Origin: Prevotella sp. MGM1
Lineage (GTDB): Bacteria; Bacteroidota; Bacteroidia; Bacteroidales; Bacteroidaceae
Assembly (NCBI RefSeq): GCF_002933775.1
Contig: NZ_BEWV01000059.1
Location: 1-64,000 of the forward strand
Direction of reading: 5' to 3'
DNA length: 64,000 nt
Made by a program: the position numbers and the translations under genes
In this document: piece after piece, positions 16,337 to 24,564 of the stretch
Numbering within the stretch: the stretch's first letter is position 1
How the letters are laid out: every line of letters starts with the position of its first letter
The notes under the pieces: model-generated
The model's database searches: none
Told to the model about the DNA's origin: nothing
What the model saw: only the letters and a program-made list of their open reading frames with translations

Positions 16337-16687
16337 GTCGGCACGGAAAGTCTTGCGGTACCATCCGTCGCACATAGGCTTGAAGCCACGCGCTCCGCCG
16401 GCATCTTTGCTCCACGGCTGCTCGAACTGAAAGTCGTGCGGCAGGTCGAGCGTGCGCCATGAACTGTCGTCAAGTGCCGGCGAGGCGAAGTCCGTATTTT
16501 TGTTCTCTGCCGTGACGAGCATGAATTTCCAATCGAAATCCAACAGTGTTTTCCGGTGTTCCGCAAACTCGGATAACGGCCTGTTTGTCTCGGCTTTCTT
16601 TGCTTTCACATCTTGGTACTGAGCCTGTGCCGTAAGGCTGCTTGTGAGCGATAAGGCAGTGAGGAAAGTAGTTAGAATTCTTTTCAT
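16337..16687 (-). pseudogene. GH2 beta-galactosidase, N-terminal part (gene split by insertion)
   Basis: This is the first 117 codons of the split GH2 gene: a signal peptide (MKRILTTFLTALSLTSSLTA, cleaved after AQA), a linker and the start of the GH2 jelly-roll domain with the hallmark WRTLDLPHDFQ and DGWYRKTF motifs. The reading frame continues past the junction into the element for 13 codons and ends at TAA (16,295-16,297), giving a 130-residue peptide without catalytic function. The rest of the enzyme is at 10,004-12,142. Confidence 0.88.
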
Positions 16688-17123
16688 TGCTTTTGGGTGA
16701 TTTGTTATTTACGGGTGGAAGGTATTTATTTCATCAGGACGAGCCCCCTGGTTCGTTTCATTGACAATCGGTATATCCGATCAAATATTGTGGTATCTGA
16801 AATCTATATATTATGATGTTTTCATTTACGGGCATTGCGGCCATGCATGATGCGGAGATGCACGACGCTGTTTTTTGCCAAACATACGTTTCATAGGCAC
16901 ATGGATATTGTTTAGTGCAAAAATAGCTGAAAGCGGGGATTTGCATGATGGATATTTGTACGGAAAATAGTATAATAGTACGAAAATATGTTTTAAAGAT
17001 TTATCCCTGTATATTTATGTTTGGGGCTTTATATCGGTTCTCGGGCTATATGCGTATTCGTGATATCGTTTTACTGTCATGTTTTTTTTATATTATTATG
17101 AGGATGTTTCAAAAATAAATTAA

Positions 17124-17131
17124 TACCTTTG
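17124..17131 (+). promoter_or_regulatory. Promoter -7 element before the structured RNA
   Basis: TACCTTTG matches TAnnTTTG; the -33 region is not clear. It lies just upstream of the RNA candidate and far from the next coding start. Confidence 0.5.
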
Positions 17132-17135
17132 CATC

Positions 17136-17472
17136 CGCTTTTGCCGCTTCATTCCGTATCGGATGAGAGTACAGGGTAAGGCAATGGTAGAAGTGCTACA
17201 TTATAGAAAAGTGTTTGCTGACGCTGTGTTTTGGAACTATTGAACGTAGGAAACTCAATAACACAAATAAAAGACATTGCAGAGGCGGATACTACGGGTA
17301 GGTATATCATACCACTCCGTTGGTGTGCCGGTGGCTAATCATAGTCATCATGCACACCATTAGGGGCGTATTATATATACCAATGGCGTGGGTATCGGTT
17401 CTGTTTGTTTCATTTGTGAGGTTTCCTACGGCCTAATAGTTCGGACAAGCAGAGGTAGGATACCCCGCTTTT
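17136..17472 (+). ncRNA. Long structured RNA, 6S-like candidate
   Basis: No credible gene lies between 16,688 and 17,552, but 17,233-17,443 folds as one long interrupted hairpin. Pairs: GAACTATT (17,234-17,241) with AATAGTTC (17,435-17,442); CGTAGGAAAC (17,245-17,254) with GTTTCCTACG (17,421-17,430); GATAC (17,288) with GTATC (17,392); GGTATAT (17,301) with ATATACC (17,375); GGTGTG (17,322) with CACACC (17,353). An extra 5' segment pairs TTGCC with GGCAA. It starts at a Bacteroidota -7 element and ends at a run of seven T (17,469-17,475). A rod with internal bulges suits 6S RNA, the sigma-holoenzyme mimic; the Bacteroidales-1 RNA family is the closest described candidate I can think of. tmRNA, RNase P and SRP hallmarks are absent. 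Confidence 0.55.
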
Positions 17473-17552
17473 TTTATGTGGCTGCGATATCAATACTTAT
17501 TACGTCCTGTTCGGGTATTCTAAGGGCGACATATTGAATGCAGAATGAACGT

Positions 17553-18995
17553 ATGCTTTTTAATTCTTTTGAGTTTATAGTATTTTTGCCGATAGTTTTT
17601 TATCTCTATTGGTTTGTGGCCAAAGAGCGGCGCTGGCAGAATATGCTTGTCGTCATTGCAAGTTATGTCTTTTATGGCTGGTGGAACTGGAAGCTGGTGT
17701 TTTTGATTGCATTTACTTCCGTTTGCAGTTATGTCAGCGGCCTGTTGATTGAGCGTTACGAGGGTCGGCGACAGTGGCAGCGGACGGTGAATGCGGCCAA
17801 TATGGTGCTTAATGTCGGAGTGCTCGTAGTGTTTAAGTACTACAATTTCTTCATGGAAAACATCGAAGAGCTGTCGGATGCGTTGGGTTGGCATTTTGAT
17901 TGGGTCACGATAAATGTCATTTTGCCTGTAGGTATCAGTTTCTATACGTTTCAGGCACTTAGTTATTCAATAGACGTATATAGGAAGAAAATGCCTGCCA
18001 CGCATGATCCGGTGGAGTTTTTTGCCTATATAAGTTTCTTCCCGCAGTTGGTGGCAGGCCCGATAGAAAGGGCGACCAATCTGTTGCCACAATTCCAACG
18101 GCCGCGCATGTTTGAATATGACAAGGCGGTAGACGGGTGCAGGCAGATGCTTTGGGGCTTTTTGAAAAAACTTGTCATAGCCGATAACTGTGCGGCTGAG
18201 GTTAATGCTTGTTGGGGCCAGTATGCCGAATTGCCTGGATTGACACTTTTTATACTTGGCGTGTTGTTCACGTTGCAGATTTACTGTGATTTCTCGGGAT
18301 ATTCGGATATAGCCATAGGTTGTGCAAGATTGTTCGGATTTAATCTGACACGCAATTTCGATTTTCCGTATTTCTCACGTAGTATCCCTGAGTTTTGGCG
18401 GCGCTGGCATATATCGCTTACCACATGGTTTCGCGATTACATATATTTTCCGTTAGGCGGGAGTAGATGTGAAAAGTGGAGAATAGTTCGTAATATATTT
18501 ATTGTCTGGGTTATAAGCGGATTATGGCACGGAGCTGATTGGACATTCGTTTGTTGGGGATTATACCATGCCGTGTTGCTTGTTGTTTATAATCTGCCTG
18601 GTGTCAATACGAAGTATGACAGCGCCATCGCTTGCGGCCGTTTTATTTCCGGAGCCAAAGTGGCTTTGCAAATGTTATTGACGTTTTTTCTGGTTGTTAT
18701 CGGATGGGTTCTTTTCCGTGCGGAAACCATTGGACAGGCAGTGGGATATTTGTCGGCGATGTTTACAAATCAGTTCTTCGACTCGTCAATGCTTTGCGGT
18801 ATGAAGTTTTTACGTTTTGGCCTCATTATCATTCTTGTCGAATGGTTTCAGCGTGATAAGCGTCATGTTTTACAGTTTTCCAATATGCGTCCTTTCAATT
18901 ATCGTTTTGTGCGTTGGACGGTATATTATATTTGTATATATGTGATAGCCAAATATGCCGGGGCGAGCCAAACATTTATCTATTTTCAATTTTAA
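17553..18995 (+). CDS. MBOAT family O-acyltransferase (AlgI-like)
   Basis: This 480-residue polytopic protein shows the membrane-bound O-acyltransferase pattern: LFNSFEFIVFLPIVFYLYW at the N-terminus, LPVGISFYTFQALSYSIDVY, DFSGYSDIAIG and FWRRWHISLTTWFRDYIYFP, and the catalytic His (His326) in GLWHGADWTF. AlgI-type members move an acetyl group across the inner membrane for O-acetylation of polysaccharide or peptidoglycan, working with a periplasmic SGNH-type partner; the next gene, 6 bases downstream, encodes such a protein. The ATG at 17,553 is chosen because family members start at MLF; an ATG at 17,538 would add five residues. The acceptor polymer is unknown. Confidence 0.9.
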   Translation: MLFNSFEFIVFLPIVFYLYWFVAKERRWQNMLVVIASYVFYGWWNWKLVFLIAFTSVCSYVSGLLIERYEGRRQWQRTVNAANMVLNVGVLVVFKYYNFFMENIEELSDALGWHFDWVTINVILPVGISFYTFQALSYSIDVYRKKMPATHDPVEFFAYISFFPQLVAGPIERATNLLPQFQRPRMFEYDKAVDGCRQMLWGFLKKLVIADNCAAEVNACWGQYAELPGLTLFILGVLFTLQIYCDFSGYSDIAIGCARLFGFNLTRNFDFPYFSRSIPEFWRRWHISLTTWFRDYIYFPLGGSRCEKWRIVRNIFIVWVISGLWHGADWTFVCWGLYHAVLLVVYNLPGVNTKYDSAIACGRFISGAKVALQMLLTFFLVVIGWVLFRAETIGQAVGYLSAMFTNQFFDSSMLCGMKFLRFGLIIILVEWFQRDKRHVLQFSNMRPFNYRFVRWTVYYICIYVIAKYAGASQTFIYFQF

Positions 18996-19001
18996 GTCAT
19001 T

Positions 19002-19919
19002 ATGAAGAAGTTTCTGAAATATTGTGCGTTATTTGTCTTGTTAATTGTTGTTATGGCAATTTCGGTGGAATTCATTTTGCGTCAAGTACCGAATACATAT
19101 AAGTATAAATATGAGTGGATGCAGGATAACGCGGAAGACGTTGAGGTACTGGTACTGGGTCCAAGTCATACGTACAATGGCATACGTCCGGAGTTTTTAG
19201 AAGGCAATGCTTTTTCTCTTGCCAATGTAGCCCAAGACTTTAAGCAGGATTTGGCCTTGTTGAAATATTGGGCAGACAGGTACAAAAGATTGAAAACTGT
19301 TATAGCTCCTGTTTCGTATATGTCGTGGTTTATTAACGGAATGGAATATGGTGCGGAGAAATACCGCTGCCGATATTACAAGATTTATATGGATTGCAGT
19401 CTTTATCCTGACTGGTCTTTGTATAATTTGGAAGTGTCGGACATTAGAAGTGCGAGTAAAAAGTTAGTAAGGTATTTCCGGAAAGAAGATGGTATAAGTT
19501 GTGATAAATACGGTTTTGGGACACATTTTGGTTCGCATGGTAAAAACATGGAAGCGTGGAATAAGGGTACGGATGCCGTATCTGCCGTGAAAAGGCACAC
19601 GGCAGACAGCTTTGAATTTATAGAAGCGAATTATGAGCGAATGAAGGAGATGGCAGAATTTTGTAAGAATCGTAATGTAAGGATGATATTGATAACCACT
19701 CCCTGTTGGAGCACGTACTATGATAATCTCGATGAAAAGCAGTTGGCAAAGATGTACGAATTAATCCATAGGTTACAAAAGGAATATGATCTGCCATACT
19801 TTGATTATCTGAAAGATTCACGTTTCGTGGCCGATGATTTTCATGATTGTGATCATTTGTCAGACATTGGTGCAGAGAAGTTTACGAAAATATTGAATAA
19901 GGATATTCAATCACGATAA
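19002..19919 (+). CDS. Membrane-anchored SGNH-like acetyl-transfer partner of the MBOAT protein
   Basis: The 305-residue protein has an N-terminal membrane anchor (residues 5-25) and a periplasmic domain of SGNH/GDSL type: VLVLGPSHTYNGI carries the nucleophile-like Ser (block I) and DFHDCDHLSDIGAEKF has the Asp-x-x-His pattern of block V. It follows the MBOAT gene by 6 bp, as AlgJ/AlgX- or PatB-like partners do, so I infer that it accepts the acyl group and transfers it to a surface polymer. Sequence identity to named partners cannot be judged here. It is followed by 288 bp without a gene. Confidence 0.75.
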   Translation: MKKFLKYCALFVLLIVVMAISVEFILRQVPNTYKYKYEWMQDNAEDVEVLVLGPSHTYNGIRPEFLEGNAFSLANVAQDFKQDLALLKYWADRYKRLKTVIAPVSYMSWFINGMEYGAEKYRCRYYKIYMDCSLYPDWSLYNLEVSDIRSASKKLVRYFRKEDGISCDKYGFGTHFGSHGKNMEAWNKGTDAVSAVKRHTADSFEFIEANYERMKEMAEFCKNRNVRMILITTPCWSTYYDNLDEKQLAKMYELIHRLQKEYDLPYFDYLKDSRFVADDFHDCDHLSDIGAEKFTKILNKDIQSR

Positions 19920-20083
19920 ATGGTTTGTTGGGAACATTGATATATTTGTGTTCATGATTTTAGATTTGCGTGACGCTGATGAATATCGAAAGATATTATA
20001 TGGCTTATGTTCGTGAATTCGGTTGTTTTCTGTTGTAATGTCTTTATTGACATGTTTATTTGCATTAATATTCTAAAAACAGG

Positions 20084-20113
20084 TTGGTTATTCATCTTTA
20101 TTTTGTAATTTTG
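20084..20113 (+). promoter_or_regulatory. Promoter for the lipoprotein-TPR operon
   Basis: TTGG (20,084-20,087), 18 nt, TAATTTTG (20,106-20,113): a good -7 element with a weak -33. Confidence 0.55.
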
Positions 20114-20151
20114 CATCGTGATAAAGGCTAATATCGCACATTAAACACTCG

Positions 20152-20194
20152 AAAGGGCGGCTCGTGTTTGTTTTAAATACGTTGACGCCCTTTT
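20152..20194 (+). promoter_or_regulatory. Leader hairpin with T-run, possible attenuator
   Basis: AAAGGGCG (20,152-20,159) pairs with CGCCCTTT (20,186-20,193), ending in TTTT. It lies in the untranslated leader 14 bp before the coding start, so it could terminate or block translation. Confidence 0.4.
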
Positions 20195-20207
20195 AAATTA
20201 GAATAGG

Positions 20208-21155
20208 ATGATGATGAAAAATATAGTCTGTTCTGTTATTTCGCTGTTGCTCATTATTGCCTGCGGACAGTCTTATGAGGAGCAAAAACGTATGTCAAGG
20301 GCTGAGCGTATACGTCTGGCACGCGAGGACTCGGCTGCGCTGAAAGTGGCAGTCATGCCTACGCTTGATTGCCTTCCTATGTATGTGGCACGGCAATACG
20401 GGCTGTATGAGCAGCTTGGTGTTGATGTGCGATTGAAGTATTATACGGCACAGATGGATTGTGACACCGCCATAGTAAACCGGAGAGTGGAAGGAACGGT
20501 GACCGATGTGGTGCGGGCACAACGTATTGCGGCAGCGGCAATGCCTTTGACTTATGTCGCCGCAACCGGGGCATACTGGCAGTTGATAAGCAACAAGAAC
20601 GCACGTATAAAGAATCTGAAGCAGTTTGATGATAAAATGATAGCCATGTCGCGCCTATCGGCAACCGATCTGTTGAGCGATTATGTTGCGGACAGTGTCG
20701 GGCTGAGCGACGAGCGTGTTTTCAAGGTGCAGATAAACGATGTCAATATACGCCTTAAGATGCTTGAGAACAACATGATGGATGCTTTATGGCTCGCGGA
20801 ACCGCAGGCAACGGCCGCACGAATGGCGAAGCATAGGGTTGTGCTCGACTCGCGCAAACTCGATATGTGGCTCGGGGTTATTGCTTTCAGAAAAGAACTA
20901 TTGGCAGATACGGCACGTAAAAAGCAGGTGGATGTGTTTGTTAAAGCATACAATATGGCATGTGATTCGATAAACAAGCATGGAATAAGGAAATATGATA
21001 AGCTTATATCGAAGTATTGCGGAGTATCCGGCGACGTGGTATTATCGATACCGGAAAATATAAAATACAATCACGCTGCCGCGCCACGTAACCGTGATAC
21101 GGAGATAGCGGATAAGTGGTTGAAAACGAAGGAGGAACACAATGGAAAGGAATAA
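20208..21155 (+). CDS. NMT1/SsuA-like substrate-binding lipoprotein
   Basis: The 315-residue protein has a lipoprotein signal with lipobox LLLIIACG (Cys near residue 19). The body resembles periplasmic binding proteins of the NMT1/SsuA class: LKVAVMPTLDCLPMYVARQYG (one residue spaced from the usual pattern), then a dipole-like DTAIVNRRVEGTVTD region and LWLAEPQATAARM. Such proteins capture nitrate, sulfonates, pyrimidine precursors or similar, but no ABC permease or ATPase lies nearby. Its last 14 bases overlap the next gene, implying coupled translation. It may sense or deliver a ligand at the inner or outer membrane. The substrate is unknown. Confidence 0.75.
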   Translation: MMMKNIVCSVISLLLIIACGQSYEEQKRMSRAERIRLAREDSAALKVAVMPTLDCLPMYVARQYGLYEQLGVDVRLKYYTAQMDCDTAIVNRRVEGTVTDVVRAQRIAAAAMPLTYVAATGAYWQLISNKNARIKNLKQFDDKMIAMSRLSATDLLSDYVADSVGLSDERVFKVQINDVNIRLKMLENNMMDALWLAEPQATAARMAKHRVVLDSRKLDMWLGVIAFRKELLADTARKKQVDVFVKAYNMACDSINKHGIRKYDKLISKYCGVSGDVVLSIPENIKYNHAAAPRNRDTEIADKWLKTKEEHNGKE

Positions 21156-23397
21156 GGAATTAGATGATATATTGGAATTGCTTGCCGGCCAAAGGCTTGG
21201 TTTGGCGATAGAGTATTTGGAGTCTTTCTTTTGCAAATATCCCGAACTCGGTTTTGCCGATGTGTTTGACGGAATAAAGAACGATTACCGTTTGATGGCC
21301 GATTATTGGGCGGGAGGTTATCGCGATCCTCAACTGGATGGGATATATCGCAGGCTTACACGGTATATGTACAGTCTTACGTCTAATGTGATGTTGCGAC
21401 ATATTATTGCACATGTTCCGTTTTTCTCGTCCTCTCATCGTGCGGTTGCGGCAAGTAGGCGCGACTGGACGGTCGCGGCGATACAGAGGGATTTGGAAGA
21501 GTTTGTGTCTGAGGTGGCAATGCTTCAATTTGAACCGGAGCATATAAAGAGGGAGAAAAAGGCTCGGATTTATGCCGGACATCAGTCTCTTATGTCGGAG
21601 CTGTTCAATAGAATATGGCTTTCGGAGCAGTGGACAGAGGAACAGTCGCACGCTTATGAGGAGCTGATGCTCTCGCCCACGGTGGATGTTAACGACAGGG
21701 CGTTGATGGTTTCAGCCGTGATGTTGTCGGCAATGAATGTCTTCGATGTCAATAAGCTCGGTCTCCTTATTAATGTATATCGCCGTAGCATGGATGATAA
21801 GGTCAGCCAGCGTGCCCTTGTCGGGTGGGTGTTTTCATTGGGAAAAGGAAAGGAACGTCTGTTTCCGGAAGAGAGGCAGATGGTGGAAGAGTTGTTGAAA
21901 TCAGAGAAAGTATGTGAGGAACTGACCGAATTGCAGATACAACTATTGTATTGCGTGAGTGCGGAAAGTGATAATAATACCATTCAGAAGGAGATAATTC
22001 CCGACTTGTTGAAAAACAATAATTTTCATATTACCCGCAATGGGATAGAGGAGCGGGACGAAGACCCGATGCAAGATATATTCCATCCGGAGGAATCGGA
22101 GAGTAATATGGAGAAGGTGGAGCAGAGTTTCCGGCGTATGGTGGATATGCAGAAAGCAGGTTCCGACATTTATTTCGGTGGTTTCTCTCAAATGAAGCGT
22201 TTCCCGTTTTTCGATAATATCAGCAATTGGTTTGTACCGTTCTATAAGGAGCATCCTGCGGTTGCGCCTGTTTGCGACAGTGGCAACAATGGGAAGCTTG
22301 TGCAGAAGATAATCGGTAGCGGTCCGTTCTGTGACAGCGATAAGTATTCTTTCGTGCTTGCTTTCACTCAGGTGATAGACCGCATACCGCAGAGTATGCG
22401 CGAAATGATTGGCAATGGCGAAGTGGCGGGTGTCGCGCGGATCATGGATATCGATAATCGGAGTGCGGCTTATATAAGAAGAATATACCTTCAGGATATT
22501 TATCGCTTCTTCCGTCTTTATCCTTCACGGACCCATTTCTACAATCCTTTCGATTATCGTAAGGGTGAAAAGTGGCATGCCGATTATATATTTTTTGCCC
22601 ACAGTATATTCAAGGGTACCGCCTTGTCTAAGAAAAACAGTGAGATCGTAACATTTTTGATGAAGCGGCGTATGTACGGTGAGGCGGCGGAAGTGTTGGA
22701 TTGCTATGCCGATAAGGATAAAGACTATCAGTACTATATGTTATGCGGCAATGTGTTGCTGCATAAAAAGAATGTTATTCTGCATGATTCTTTGTCGGGA
22801 TATACGGCTTCGGAGTGTTTTCGTAAGGCAATGGAATGTCGTCCGGATGACAAGCGGGCTTTAATGGGATATGCAAGGGCATGCTTTTATGAAGGGAATT
22901 ATGTCGAGGCATGTGATGCTTATGGAGAGTTGATGGAGAAAGAGCCTGATAAAAAGAGCTATCTGGTAGGTTACGGTGTGTGTCTTACCAATCTGGAGCG
23001 GTATGACGAGGCGTTAAAGGTGCTTTACAGGTTGGACTATGAGTATCCGGAAGATTATACGGTAAGGAGAGTTTTGGCGCGCGCTTTGGTCGGAGACGGA
23101 AAGTATGAGCAGGCCAAAAATATATATTTGAAGTTAAGCGGCGGTGACAATGACGATGCCGAAGATATTGTTAATTTCGGATTTTGCGAGTGGTTTGCCG
23201 GTAATAACCGTGAGGCCGCACGTCTTTTTGCACGCTATTTGAAAACGATATATCCCAACTCAACCACCGATTATTACCGTGAACGGGCTGAGGCGGAAAT
23301 AATAAGAAGTGAGCTTGGCTTTATTGAAAACCACGGTGTCGGTATGGTTGATATTCAGCTAATGCTTGATTTGATAAGCGTGGAAATTCTGCGATAG
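21142..23397 (+). CDS. Large TPR-repeat protein
   Basis: This 751-residue protein has no signal peptide or membrane segment. The N-terminal 500 residues are largely helical without a domain I recognise. The C-terminal third (about 535-725) holds several tetratricopeptide repeats: the ASECFRKAMECRPDDKRALM unit, the YVEACDAYGELMEKEPDKK unit and the YDEALKVLYRLDYEYPED unit. TPRs mediate protein contacts. The gene overlaps the upstream lipoprotein gene by 14 bp, so the two products probably work together. Its 3' end overlaps the converging acyltransferase gene by 43 bp. Related TPR proteins are common in Bacteroidales genomes but uncharacterised. Confidence 0.8.
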   Translation: MERNKELDDILELLAGQRLGLAIEYLESFFCKYPELGFADVFDGIKNDYRLMADYWAGGYRDPQLDGIYRRLTRYMYSLTSNVMLRHIIAHVPFFSSSHRAVAASRRDWTVAAIQRDLEEFVSEVAMLQFEPEHIKREKKARIYAGHQSLMSELFNRIWLSEQWTEEQSHAYEELMLSPTVDVNDRALMVSAVMLSAMNVFDVNKLGLLINVYRRSMDDKVSQRALVGWVFSLGKGKERLFPEERQMVEELLKSEKVCEELTELQIQLLYCVSAESDNNTIQKEIIPDLLKNNNFHITRNGIEERDEDPMQDIFHPEESESNMEKVEQSFRRMVDMQKAGSDIYFGGFSQMKRFPFFDNISNWFVPFYKEHPAVAPVCDSGNNGKLVQKIIGSGPFCDSDKYSFVLAFTQVIDRIPQSMREMIGNGEVAGVARIMDIDNRSAAYIRRIYLQDIYRFFRLYPSRTHFYNPFDYRKGEKWHADYIFFAHSIFKGTALSKKNSEIVTFLMKRRMYGEAAEVLDCYADKDKDYQYYMLCGNVLLHKKNVILHDSLSGYTASECFRKAMECRPDDKRALMGYARACFYEGNYVEACDAYGELMEKEPDKKSYLVGYGVCLTNLERYDEALKVLYRLDYEYPEDYTVRRVLARALVGDGKYEQAKNIYLKLSGGDNDDAEDIVNFGFCEWFAGNNREAARLFARYLKTIYPNSTTDYYRERAEAEIIRSELGFIENHGVGMVDIQLMLDLISVEILR

Positions 23398-24533
23398 GCC
23401 CATGTCCATGCCAATGGGATGCCTACGCCTGCCATTGAATATAGAATCCAGAAGTGATCCATATCCGAGTACTCGTGTATTACCATGTGGCAACCTATCT
23501 GTAAGTAATCCAAACCATAGTACCATATCTTTATCAGGCTCACAACCTTGTATGCCGCGATGTGGAACACGAATATGCACATTGTGTTATTGCCGCAGAA
23601 GACGAGGAAGTCTTTGACTCGGCCGTCATGTCTTGCAAACCAATCACTTATGTTGTATGTCATGAGGAAACCGCAAATGGCGGGCAAGGGTAGGGCGATG
23701 AAACCGTTGAAATCCATTCTCCATCCCATGCTTGACGGGGCAAAGCGTGAAAACAGGTAGACAACCGTTGCCGATACAATGGTCGCCAGCCACGTGACGC
23801 GGTATTTGTCTCTCAGTTGTCTGAATATAAATCCGCATCCGAAGAAGAATATTCCCATTATCTCGCGGTTGCCGCCTTGTATAAGGTTTATGATTTTCAG
23901 GCCTTCAAGGGTTTTCCATGATTGAACTACAAGAACTGTAACGCATATTATTACCGGTATTACAAGCGTGCGATAGACCTTTGGTTGTTCGTTTTCGATT
24001 ATATGGCCGGTGTTTTCATAATCTTTATTCCGTTTCTCTTTTGTCATGTATAGCCTGCCGATGAGGCTGTCTGTGATCTTGAACAGTACGAGATATGCTA
24101 TACTTGCAACGAATAATCCACGGAAAAACCAGAACGCACCGTTAAGAAACTGGTCGTATCCGCCCATCGCACAGACCATTGTCCACAGGTTCTGTTGTAT
24201 CTGGTGCCATGAGTAGGGGTGTGTCACTCCACCGGCGGCATTGCCGTATTGCTCGTTGAGTATTCCCGTTTTGAACATCAGGTTGTGTATGGCAAGAAAA
24301 AGGACAGACCATTTCAGAAACGGGATATACAGCCCTTTGACGCGCTTCTTCACAAATGTTGCCTCATCGTCAAGATATTTCAGGGAGAAGAAATATCCTG
24401 CCGCGATGAAGAACAGCGGCATGTGGAATTCATACAGAAAACTGCTCAGCGGACCGGGACAGTTGGCATGGCCGATAACCATCAGTATGATGCCGAATGC
24501 TTTGCAAATGGATATGGTCTCGTCTCTTTTCAT
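23355..24533 (-). CDS. Acyltransferase family 3 membrane protein
   Basis: The 392-residue protein is a polytopic membrane protein with the acyltransferase-3 pattern: KRDETISICKAFGIILMVIG followed by H and the motif FLYEFHMPLFFIAAGYFF near the N-terminus. About ten hydrophobic segments follow. Such enzymes O-acylate sugars of lipopolysaccharide, capsule or peptidoglycan at the inner membrane. It is the last gene of a minus-strand run (kdsA, kdsD, hybrid regulator, phospholipase D-like protein), 31 bp after the latter, which suggests envelope modification. Tail-to-tail overlap of 43 bp with the TPR gene is unusual but both frames are intact. Confidence 0.85.
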   Translation of the reverse strand: MKRDETISICKAFGIILMVIGHANCPGPLSSFLYEFHMPLFFIAAGYFFSLKYLDDEATFVKKRVKGLYIPFLKWSVLFLAIHNLMFKTGILNEQYGNAAGGVTHPYSWHQIQQNLWTMVCAMGGYDQFLNGAFWFFRGLFVASIAYLVLFKITDSLIGRLYMTKEKRNKDYENTGHIIENEQPKVYRTLVIPVIICVTVLVVQSWKTLEGLKIINLIQGGNREIMGIFFFGCGFIFRQLRDKYRVTWLATIVSATVVYLFSRFAPSSMGWRMDFNGFIALPLPAICGFLMTYNISDWFARHDGRVKDFLVFCGNNTMCIFVFHIAAYKVVSLIKIWYYGLDYLQIGCHMVIHEYSDMDHFWILYSMAGVGIPLAWTWAYRRISTLIKSSIS

Positions 24534-24564
24534 TCGGATATTGATTGCTGTGTTTTAATTATGA

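Noticed and set aside
12148-16339. 5-bp target duplication TAATC/TAGTC
   Set aside because: It has a mismatch and removing it leaves the GH2 frame out of register; TA flanks restore it, so TA is preferred.
16758-16946. 62-codon minus-strand frame upstream of the GH2 gene
   Set aside because: No similarity or start signal; probably untranslated leader.
17136-17472. tmRNA, RNase P or SRP RNA
   Set aside because: No alanyl acceptor-like ends, no conserved RNase P core and no SRP tetraloop pattern; a rod-like fold better fits 6S RNA.
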